Assembly (NCBI GenBank): GCA_045629285.1
Contig: JAZQQY010000052.1
Location: 124,001-188,000, forward strand
Reading direction: 5' to 3'
DNA from: UBA1723 sp045629285
GTDB lineage: Bacteria; Bacteroidota; Bacteroidia; Bacteroidales; Paludibacteraceae
Length of the DNA: 64,000 nt
Shown in pieces: positions 1 through 7,947 of this stretch. Within the stretch, counting starts at the first letter, position 1. Every line of letters starts with the position of its first letter. The notes under the pieces were generated by a model. It did not search any database. It was not told where the DNA came from and worked only from the letters and a program-made list of their open reading frames with translations. Both the position numbers and the translations under genes were made by a program.

Positions 1-2791
1 CAAACTTTGCTTTCAAGCATTTTGCTGTGAACGATTCTTTATTCATGACAAGCTCCTCTGGTGTGCCGGCAAACACAAGTTCACCTCCCTTGTCTCCTCC
101 GTCCGGACCGATATCTATGACGTGGTCCGCACATTTGATCACATCCATGTTATGCTCGATGATGACGACGGTGTGTCCCTTCTCAATCAAGGCGTTAAAG
201 GCTTTAAGCAGTGTCTTGATATCGTGGAAGTGGAGTCCGGTTGTCGGCTCATCGAAGATGAAGATTGTTGGCTGTGTCTTCTCTTCTGCCAAGATGGCTG
301 CAAGCTTCACGCGCTGACTCTCTCCTCCTGATAGTGTGGATGAGGCTTGTCCAAGTTTGATATAACCCAAACCGACATCTTGCAACGATTTCAATCTCTT
401 GACAATCTTTTTCTCTGTCGACTCTAATTTCTCAGAAAAGAATTCAACTGCCTGGTTGATAGTCATCTCAAGCACGTCGTAGATGTTCTTGCCACGGTAG
501 CGAACCTCCAGAATATCCTGCTTAAAACGCATTCCCTTACAGCTCTCGCATGGCAATACCAAGTCGGCCATAAACTGCATCTCGATGGTTGTCGTTCCTT
601 CACCCTGACACTCGTCGCATCGGCCTCCTTCTGTGTTGAATGAGAAGTGAGCGCTGCGGTAGCCCATCTGCTTTGATAGCTGTTGCTCAGAGTATAGTTT
701 ACGGATCTCGTCGTATGCCTTGACGTATGTCACTGGGTTGGAACGAGATGATTTTCCAATCGGATTCTGGTCTACGAAATTGATGTTCTTCACTAAATCT
801 GTCGCCCCAGAGATTGATGAGTGCAACCCTGGTTTCTCCTCCGATTCATCCAATTCTCTCTTTAGTGCAAGGTAGAAGATATCGCGGACCAACGACGATT
901 TTCCTGATCCACTCGGACCGGTAACGACTGTCATCACATTGAGTGGAAACTTCACGTCAAAGCCCTTCAAGTTGTGCTGTAATGCTCCCTTGATCTCGAT
1001 ATAGTTGTTCCAAGGTCGACGGAATTGCGGCACATCAATTTTCTCGGATCCGTTAAGATAATCTATTGTGTAGCTGTGAAGTTCTGCGTTCTGTTTAGCC
1101 ATTTTTGCATCTTCAGGCGAACCTTCGAATACAACTTTACCACCGTTGCGTCCCGATTCCGGACCGATATCAATTATGTAGTCGGCTGCACGCATGATTT
1201 CCTCGTCGTGTTCAACAACGACTACCGTATTTCCTAGTTTCTGCAAGTCACGAAGTACCGACACCAAACGTGCTGTGTCGCGGCTGTGCAATCCGATACT
1301 TGGCTCGTCAAGAATATATAGTGAACCTACAAGGCTGCTACCTAATGATGTCACCAAGTTGATACGCTGGCTTTCTCCTCCAGAAAGGGAGTTGGATAGA
1401 CGGTTGAGCGTCAAGTAACCAAGACCTACGTCGACCAAGAAAGTCAAGCGATTCTTTATTTCGATAAGCAGACGCTTTGCGATTGTCTGCTCATGTTCTG
1501 TCAATGAGATATTGTCGAAGAAAACCTTCAAATCAGAAACAGGCATGTCCACCAATTCAGTGATGCTCTTTCCTGCAACCTTCACCCATGAAGCGTTCTC
1601 CTTCAAACGCGTGCCTCCACATTTTGGACAGATTGTCTTGCCACGGTAGCGAGCCAACATTACGCGGTACTGAATTTTATATTGCTGACTCTGAACGAAT
1701 TGGAAGAATTCGTCAATGCCGTGAGTAAGCTGAGTGCCGTGCCAAAGTTTGTTCTTTTCCTCTGTTGTAAGCTGGAAATATGGTTTGTGGATAGGGAATT
1801 TGATAGCTTCTGCATGGAAAATGAAATCCTGTAGCCATTCGCCCATCTTCTCTCCACGCCAGCAGATGACGGCTCCCTGGTATACAGACAAAGTCTTGTC
1901 TGGAATTACCAAGTCTTCGTCGATTCCAACCACACGTCCGAAACCTTCACACTCAGGACAAGCTCCGTAAGGGGAGTTGAAACTGAACATCAACTCTGTA
2001 GGCTCGTCGAAAGTGATTCCGTCGGCTTCAAATTTAGTGCTGAACTGCTTCAACACCTCTCCGTCTGGAGTGTAAACCAATATCTGGCAAGAAGAACCGT
2101 CGCCCTGCCATAATGCAGTCTGCACAGAGTCGGATACACGGTTTTTAGTTTCATTGTCGTGACGAACCACATATCGGTCCACAACAATATAGGCCTCCTT
2201 GCAGCTCTTTGCCATATCTGCGGTGAAATCGGTGATTTTCGTCACAGCACCGTCGATAAGCAGACGTGCAAAACCTTCTAATTTGGCTTTCTCTACCGAC
2301 TCCGCAAGATCTTTCTTAGGAAGCGATGTGAGAATCATTCCTTTTGTACTGTCTTCGAACGAAAGTATATAATCCACGATGTCCGACACCTGATGACGCT
2401 TCACTTCATCACCTGAAATAGGGGAGTAAGTGCGGCCTACACGAGCGAACAATAGTTTGATATATTCGTAGATTTCAGTGGAAGTGCCGACTGTAGAGCG
2501 TGGATTTCTAGTGCTTACCTTCTGCTCGATAGCAATTGCAGGCGGAAGACCTTTGATATAGTCCACCTCAGGTTTGCTCATTCTGCCCAAGAACTGGCGG
2601 GCATACGACGAAAGACTCTCCACATAACGGCGTTGACCTTCTGCGTAGAGCGTGTCGAAAGCAAGAGATGATTTGCCCGAACCAGAAAGTCCAGTAATCA
2701 CCACCAGTTTATTGCGAGGTATTTTGATATCTATGTCCTTAAGGTTGTGCACTTTAGCACCCTTAATGGATATGAATCCACTGTCTGCCAT
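1..2791 (-). CDS. uvrA: UvrA, excinuclease ABC subunit A (3' end cut by window)
   Basis: UvrA is the damage-recognition ATPase of nucleotide excision repair; it loads UvrB on lesions. The reading frame opens at ATG 2791-2789 and is still open at base 1, giving about 930 residues, so only a few residues appear to be missing. It has the duplicated ABC layout of the family: Walker A GLSGSGKSS near residue 34 and GPSGSGKSS in the second half, two LSGGESQR signatures, and zinc-finger cysteine pairs (CPECEG, CPKCGG, CDECQG, CESCKG). The start is supported by MADSGFISIKGA leading straight into the first ATPase domain and by a promoter-like sequence at 2815-2849. It lies downstream of, and in the same direction as, the leucine-rich-repeat operon but has its own promoter. 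The identification is secure. Confidence 0.97.
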   Translation of the reverse strand, partial: MADSGFISIKGAKVHNLKDIDIKIPRNKLVVITGLSGSGKSSLAFDTLYAEGQRRYVESLSSYARQFLGRMSKPEVDYIKGLPPAIAIEQKVSTRNPRSTVGTSTEIYEYIKLLFARVGRTYSPISGDEVKRHQVSDIVDYILSFEDSTKGMILTSLPKKDLAESVEKAKLEGFARLLIDGAVTKITDFTADMAKSCKEAYIVVDRYVVRHDNETKNRVSDSVQTALWQGDGSSCQILVYTPDGEVLKQFSTKFEADGITFDEPTELMFSFNSPYGACPECEGFGRVVGIDEDLVIPDKTLSVYQGAVICWRGEKMGEWLQDFIFHAEAIKFPIHKPYFQLTTEEKNKLWHGTQLTHGIDEFFQFVQSQQYKIQYRVMLARYRGKTICPKCGGTRLKENASWVKVAGKSITELVDMPVSDLKVFFDNISLTEHEQTIAKRLLIEIKNRLTFLVDVGLGYLTLNRLSNSLSGGESQRINLVTSLGSSLVGSLYILDEPSIGLHSRDTARLVSVLRDLQKLGNTVVVVEHDEEIMRAADYIIDIGPESGRNGGKVVFEGSPEDAKMAKQNAELHSYTIDYLNGSEKIDVPQFRRPWNNYIEIKGALQHNLKGFDVKFPLNVMTVVTGPSGSGKSSLVRDIFYLALKRELDESEEKPGLHSSISGATDLVKNINFVDQNPIGKSSRSNPVTYVKAYDEIRKLYSEQQLSKQMGYRSAHFSFNTEGGRCDECQGEGTTTIEMQFMADLVLPCESCKGMRFKQDILEVRYRGKNIYDVLEMTINQAVEFFSEKLESTEKKIVKRLKSLQDVGLGYIKLGQASSTLSGGESQRVKLAAILAEEKTQPTIFIFDEPTTGLHFHDIKTLLKAFNALIEKGHTVVIIEHNMDVIKCADHVIDIGPDGGDKGGELVFAGTPEELVMNKESFTAKCLKAKF

Positions 2792-2814
2792 AACTAAACT
2801 ATACTTTGAAAGTG

Positions 2815-2849
2815 TAAAGGTACAAACAAATTTACTGATTTGGCAAAAA
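2815..2849 (-). promoter_or_regulatory. Candidate promoter of uvrA
   Basis: Read on the minus strand: TTTTTG, a spacer of 21 bases, then TACCTTTA, one base off the Bacteroidota -7 consensus TAnnTTTG. It sits about 25 bases before the uvrA ATG. Confidence 0.5.
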
Positions 2850-2885
2850 TGGGGTTGGAAATTCAATACAGTGGATTGAAATACG

Positions 2886-5345
2886 CTACTCCTTAACGAT
2901 TTTTGATTTCACGCCGTTGACATCAAGAATGTAAACTCCCTTTGCTAAATTTTCAATGTTGACGTATGTATCTTCATCAACTGTGATCTGCATAACAAGT
3001 TTGCCTGCCGCATCGTACAGTTTAGCATAACCTGTCTCTACGCCTCTGATGGAGAATCCGTCCGACGTAGGGTTGGGATAAATCGATATAGAATTATCTA
3101 TGATAGCATCTTCACCTGTTGGCTCTGAGCAGACGTATTTCGTGATTTCAAACTGACGCTTGTTTGCTACAGCCCATTCATGTGTGAATGAATTTTCCAC
3201 ACAATAGATTTTTGCTGTCTTTGGTATGGCATTTATGCTACCGATAGAAGAGATTGTCTGAGGAATCCAAATCTCAGTCAAACTGTCGTTGCCCAAGAAT
3301 ACACTTTCTCCGATTGATTCAACTCCCTCACAAATTTTCACACTTTCCAATCCATCTTTGTAGAAAGAGTAATTGCCGATGCTTTTCACGTTGCCCGGAA
3401 TCATCACCGTCTTCAAATTAGGAAGCTCTCTGAATAGGTTTTTCTGAATCTTTGATACGCTGTCGCCTATGATGATTTTCTCCACGTTGATACATTTTGC
3501 AAATGGGGAAGTGGAGTAGCTTTCCACATTGTTTGTCGCGTTGTATGAAATTGTTTTTAGGGATTCGCAGCTCAAAAATGCAGACGATGCAATGGAATCG
3601 ATAGAAGATGGCAGATAGATGCTGTCGATAAGAGTCTTCTCAAATGCATATGAACCAATCACTTTCAATCCTTGTCCTAAGTTTACTCTTTTCAACCCAC
3701 ATTCCAAAAATGCATTAGATCCGATTGACTCGACGGTGCTTGGAATCGTGATTTCTGAAAGCGATGGTAGTTTTTGGAACATTCTTGGAGGCACTGCTTT
3801 TACATTCTCACCGATAATGACAGTCTCCAACTTTTCGCAATTCAAAAACGGAGCGGTGACGTTTGAGTACTGCAATGAGTTAGCTTTCGGATTGTAAGTG
3901 ACCTTTTTTAGTGATTTGCAATTCTGAAAAGCATAATATCCGACTGATTCCACATATTTAGGAATTGACACCTCTTCCAGTGTCGGGTGGTTCTTAAATG
4001 CGTTAGAACCAATATCGCGTAGGCTTAGCGGCAAATAAACCGATGTCGATGTTGAGTCGACGAAAGGTATACTTGTCGATACGATCACAGTTCCCTCTGG
4101 AAAATACAACAGTGAGTCAATTTGTGTAGGCACATGGTATGTCTCAGCTTTGATTGCAGCTTTTTGCTCGTCAGTTAGACGATATGGTTCCCAATTAGCC
4201 AACTCTTCACCTTCTAGAGGATAGATGACTCTAAACTTACGATACGGATCTTCGTAGTCTATCATGCCATTTGTGATTCTATCCCACGGATCAATCCAAC
4301 CGTTATGTACACCCAGTGACCAACCATAGTTGGAATGGATTTGAAGATGTCCGTCCTTCATTCTTGCACCGTCTATAATCCAACCGTGATTAGATGTGTT
4401 TGCAAGGTTTTTTGCCTTCATCATCACAGGAATCTTTCGTTTCATGTGGTCAATGATGAAATCCTCAAGCCATTCTTTATTTTTTTCTATAGTGGAGCTA
4501 TTGCCTAAATATTCATACTGCTCAACACGGACAGGAGAATGTTCTTCAATTCCTGCTGAGTATCCTGGGTAGTATGTGTATTTTGCGTCCAAAAATCCAT
4601 TGTTGGTTGTCACCGTCTGATACCATAGGTATTTATCTGCTTCCAACATAGATGAATCTGGAATAGCAGCGTCGGAGAAAATGTCGGGAATAGCATCCAT
4701 ATCTACAGGATCCTCGTCAAAGTCAGCAAAATAAACATCTTTAGATGTGTTATAACATTTTGAACCATAAAAGTTTATTCCCCAGTAGTGTCGCATCATT
4801 GCATCGGAAAGGTTTCCACACAACACTCGTTCATTTTCTGGAGTGTACTGGCACTTGCCTCCACGCTGAGTCCATGCGGTCTCCATAAAGAAGTCTTGGA
4901 TCATCTCAGTCACGCCGACAGGAAGCCCCTCTTCTGTATACTGATAGTCACGATTGTTCTCTATTGCCCACAGATTGGCAGCAGAGCCCTCTGGAGCAAT
5001 GATGATGGTGTTGGTATGGAAGGCATTCTCTTCGATAGAAGTTACGCTCTCGGGGATGACAACTCTCCTAAGGTTTACGCAATATCTGAAAGCGGATCCT
5101 TTGATTGTCTCAACTCCATCTGGAATAACAAGTGTCCCCTTTAGGTAACTGCATTTGCTGAAAGCGGAAGATCCGATTGTTTTCAATGTTGACGGGAATT
5201 CAATAGATCGGATGTCGAGTCTATTATTAAATTCTGCAGTCTTGATATCAATTGTCCCATCTTCAAATTTCAGGATTCCATCTTCTACAGTTTGTGCATA
5301 GGCAGTTCCCCCTAATGCTAATAATGATAGTAATAGTTTTTTCAT
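2886..5345 (-). CDS. Secreted LRR / C10-like cysteine peptidase / LRR protein, T9SS sorted (paralog 3)
   Basis: This is an 819-residue exported protein. Order of parts: signal peptide (1-18); BspA-type (LRR_5) leucine-rich repeats at about 20-110; a papain-like domain at about 140-400; a second LRR_5 block at about 410-740; and a T9SS type A sorting domain from about 750 (IYPNPTS onward, ending in SKIVKE). The middle domain resembles C10 (streptopain) peptidases: possible oxyanion Gln160 in AWTQRGGK, nucleophile Cys176 in LCGNLSDA, and His320 in NHGWIIDGAR, followed by an IHSNYGW segment. It is the last gene of a three-gene operon, and its ATG overlaps the stop of the upstream paralog by 4 bases. 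The role is inferred: LRR_5 proteins bind surfaces or proteins and the middle domain may cut proteins. Activity is not shown, and the match to C10 is remote. Confidence 0.75.
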   Translation of the reverse strand: MKKLLLSLLALGGTAYAQTVEDGILKFEDGTIDIKTAEFNNRLDIRSIEFPSTLKTIGSSAFSKCSYLKGTLVIPDGVETIKGSAFRYCVNLRRVVIPESVTSIEENAFHTNTIIIAPEGSAANLWAIENNRDYQYTEEGLPVGVTEMIQDFFMETAWTQRGGKCQYTPENERVLCGNLSDAMMRHYWGINFYGSKCYNTSKDVYFADFDEDPVDMDAIPDIFSDAAIPDSSMLEADKYLWYQTVTTNNGFLDAKYTYYPGYSAGIEEHSPVRVEQYEYLGNSSTIEKNKEWLEDFIIDHMKRKIPVMMKAKNLANTSNHGWIIDGARMKDGHLQIHSNYGWSLGVHNGWIDPWDRITNGMIDYEDPYRKFRVIYPLEGEELANWEPYRLTDEQKAAIKAETYHVPTQIDSLLYFPEGTVIVSTSIPFVDSTSTSVYLPLSLRDIGSNAFKNHPTLEEVSIPKYVESVGYYAFQNCKSLKKVTYNPKANSLQYSNVTAPFLNCEKLETVIIGENVKAVPPRMFQKLPSLSEITIPSTVESIGSNAFLECGLKRVNLGQGLKVIGSYAFEKTLIDSIYLPSSIDSIASSAFLSCESLKTISYNATNNVESYSTSPFAKCINVEKIIIGDSVSKIQKNLFRELPNLKTVMIPGNVKSIGNYSFYKDGLESVKICEGVESIGESVFLGNDSLTEIWIPQTISSIGSINAIPKTAKIYCVENSFTHEWAVANKRQFEITKYVCSEPTGEDAIIDNSISIYPNPTSDGFSIRGVETGYAKLYDAAGKLVMQITVDEDTYVNIENLAKGVYILDVNGVKSKIVKE
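4921..5018. repeat. Segment shared with 7374-7471 (about 96% identical)
   Basis: This 98-base stretch at the junction of the first LRR block and the peptidase-like domain matches 7374-7471 in the neighbouring paralog with four mismatches by eye. Flanking sequence is much more diverged, which suggests gene conversion. Confidence 0.8.
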
Positions 5346-5488
5346 TCTTTCACAATTTTAGAAGTTACACCATTTATATCCAACACATAGATGCCTTTTG
5401 CTAGCGATGTGACGTCGACATATGTATCTCCATCTATTTTCTTCTGCATCATCAGCAATCCATTGACATCGTATAGTTTGGCAGTACC
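5337..5488. repeat. Segment shared with 7796-7947 (about 99% identical)
   Basis: About 152 bases, covering the end of the upstream gene's signal-peptide region and the T9SS tail coding region, recur at 7796-7947 with two mismatches by eye (near 5411 and 5484). The rest of the two genes is far less similar. Confidence 0.85.
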
Positions 5489-7804
5489 TGTTTCGGCTCC
5501 CTTAATGACAAATGAATCTGATGTTGGGTTTGGATAAATCGCTATAGATTTGCTTGTAATCACATTATCTCCTGCATTTTCTGAGCAGTTGCATTTTGCA
5601 AATTCAAACGAACGCTTATTGTCGACAGCCCACTGATGTGCGTATGAGTTCTCCACACAATAGATCTTTGCCTTCTTAGGGATGGCATTGAGGCTACCGA
5701 TGGAAGTGACACTCTTAGGAATCCAGATTTCAGTGAGATTGGCATTGTTCAAGAATACACTCTCACCAATTGTTTCTACTCCCTCGCAAATCCTCACGCT
5801 CTCCAATCCATCATTGTAGAATGAGTAATTGCCGATACTCTTCACGTTTCCTGGAATCTCCACTGTCTTCAGATTAGGGAAATCTCTGAACAAGTTTTTC
5901 TGGATCATAGAGACGTTTTCTCCGATGATCACTTTCTCCACGTTGGCACATTTCGCAAATGGAGATGTGCTATAAGTAGACACTGTATTTGAGGCATTGT
6001 ATGAGATCACCTTCAATGAATCACAGCTTCTGAACGCTGCCGACGCGATTGAGTCGACTGAAGAAGGAATATAAATGCTGTCAATTTTAGTTCCTTCAAA
6101 AGCATACGGACCAATCTCTTTCAAACCATCCTGCAAATTAACACTCCTTAATCCACTGTTAATAAAGGCGGCGTATCCAACCGTTCTCACATTGCCAGGG
6201 ATAGTTATATGGGAAAGCGATGGTAGTTTCTGGAACAATCTCTGAGACACTATCTTCACATTATCTCCAATGATGACAGTCTCCAAACTATCACAATTCA
6301 AGAAAGGAGAAGATGTCGCGGCATAATTAATTGATTTAGCAGGGGAGTAAATGACTTTCTTCAGCGATGGACAATCCTGAAATGAATAAAATCCTACCCA
6401 TTCCACATATTTAGGAATAGACACCTCTTCCAATGCAGGATGTCCCTTGAACGAATTATTGCCAATACAACGTAATGACAGAGGCAAAGAAAGAGATTTT
6501 GATGTTGAATCATTAATAGGAATAGTTGTTGCTGTAAGTTGCGTACCTTCTGGGAAATACAACTGAGATCCTATCTGCGTAGGCACATGGTATGTCTCAG
6601 CTTTGATAGCGGCTTTCTGCTCCTCTGTTAGACGATATGGTTCCCAGTTTGCCAACTCTTCACCCTCAAGCGGATAGATTACTCTGAATACTCGGCGTGG
6701 AGCGTCGTAGTCAACCACATTATTTTTGACTCTATCCCAAGGATAAATCCAACCATTTTCCTTACCGCCAATCCAACCATAGGAGGAATGTACCTGCAAA
6801 CGTCCTTCCTTTATTCTTGCTCCGTCTATTATCCAATGATGTCGGTCTGTGTTTTTAAGATTACGAGCTGCCATCACCATTGGTATCTTTCGCTTCATGT
6901 GGTCGATAATGAATTCTTCGTACCACGCTTTGTCATGTTCCATGGTGGAATCTGCCTCTTCATAAACGTACTGCACAACTTTAATTGGAGAATGTTCCTT
7001 CAGTGCGTCCAAATATGAAGGATAGTATTCGCGATAAGCACCTAACCATGCATAGTTGGGTATTACCGACGAATACCAAAGGTATTTATCCGCATCCAAC
7101 ATAGACGAATCTGGGATGTCAGTGCTAGGAAATATCTCCGGAATAGCATCCAAGTTCACAGGATCCTCGTCAAAGTCTGCGAAATAGACATCTTTGGAAG
7201 TATTGAAACATTTTGAACCATAGAAATTGATTCCCCAATAATGACGCATCACTGCATCAGCTAGATTTCCACACCCTACACCTCCGTTCTCAGGAGAATA
7301 TTGGCATTTACCTCCACGATGATCCCAAACTTTTTCCACGAAATAGTCTTGAATCATTTCGGTCACACCGACTGGAAGTCCCTCTTCTGTATACTGATAG
7401 TCACGATTGTTCTTTATCGCCCACAGATTGGCGGCAGAGCCCTCTGGAGCAATGATGATGGTGTTGGTATGAAAAGCGTTATTTCCAATCGTAGTCACGC
7501 TTGCTGGCACAACAACCTTTCTCACATTGCAACAATATCTAAAAGCCGACATTCTGATAGTCTCCACGCCCTCAGGAATGACTATAGTTCCTTTCAAAGC
7601 ACAACAATTACGGAAGGCTGAAATTCCGATTTCCTTCAATGTTGACGGAAATTCTATGGCTTGGATGTCAAGCCGATCTACGTAAGTGCTATCCTTGATT
7701 TCGGTTATCCCGTCCTCAAATTTCAGAACACCATTCTCAATTGTTTGGGCAGTCGATCCTAATGTTGTGCCTAATACCAATAATGATAGAAACAGCTTTT
7801 TCAT
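5342..7804 (-). CDS. Secreted LRR / C10-like domain / LRR protein, T9SS sorted (paralog 2)
   Basis: This 820-residue paralog has the same plan as the downstream gene: signal peptide, LRR_5 block, papain-like domain at about 145-400, LRR_5 block, T9SS type A tail. The candidate nucleophile is Cys178 (GCGNLADA) and the candidate histidine is in 322-323 (RHHWIIDGAR). The position that is Gln in both sister proteins (WTQRGGK, WNQRGGK) is His162 here (WDHRGGK), so the oxyanion-hole residue may be lost or replaced. It overlaps both neighbours by 4 bases, so the three genes are probably translated from one message. Its last 44 codons or so are nearly identical to those of the upstream paralog. The family call rests on motifs only. 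Confidence 0.75.
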   Translation of the reverse strand: MKKLFLSLLVLGTTLGSTAQTIENGVLKFEDGITEIKDSTYVDRLDIQAIEFPSTLKEIGISAFRNCCALKGTIVIPEGVETIRMSAFRYCCNVRKVVVPASVTTIGNNAFHTNTIIIAPEGSAANLWAIKNNRDYQYTEEGLPVGVTEMIQDYFVEKVWDHRGGKCQYSPENGGVGCGNLADAVMRHYWGINFYGSKCFNTSKDVYFADFDEDPVNLDAIPEIFPSTDIPDSSMLDADKYLWYSSVIPNYAWLGAYREYYPSYLDALKEHSPIKVVQYVYEEADSTMEHDKAWYEEFIIDHMKRKIPMVMAARNLKNTDRHHWIIDGARIKEGRLQVHSSYGWIGGKENGWIYPWDRVKNNVVDYDAPRRVFRVIYPLEGEELANWEPYRLTEEQKAAIKAETYHVPTQIGSQLYFPEGTQLTATTIPINDSTSKSLSLPLSLRCIGNNSFKGHPALEEVSIPKYVEWVGFYSFQDCPSLKKVIYSPAKSINYAATSSPFLNCDSLETVIIGDNVKIVSQRLFQKLPSLSHITIPGNVRTVGYAAFINSGLRSVNLQDGLKEIGPYAFEGTKIDSIYIPSSVDSIASAAFRSCDSLKVISYNASNTVSTYSTSPFAKCANVEKVIIGENVSMIQKNLFRDFPNLKTVEIPGNVKSIGNYSFYNDGLESVRICEGVETIGESVFLNNANLTEIWIPKSVTSIGSLNAIPKKAKIYCVENSYAHQWAVDNKRSFEFAKCNCSENAGDNVITSKSIAIYPNPTSDSFVIKGAETGTAKLYDVNGLLMMQKKIDGDTYVDVTSLAKGIYVLDINGVTSKIVKE

Positions 7805-7947
7805 TCTTTCACAATTTTAGAAGTTACACCATTTATATCCAACACATAGATGCCTTTTGCTAGCGATGTAACGTCGACATATGTATCTCCATCTATTTTC
7901 TTCTGCATCATCAGCAATCCATTGACATCGTATAGTTTGGCAATACC
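7796..7947. repeat. Second copy of the 5337-5488 segment
   Basis: See 5337-5488. The repeat encodes the T9SS tail of the first gene of the operon and runs across the 4-base gene overlap. Confidence 0.85.

Noticed and set aside
2861..2879. Terminator of the LRR-peptidase operon
   Set aside because: TTCAAT/ATTGAA is only six base pairs and has no T run on the minus strand; no convincing terminator was found between this operon and uvrA.
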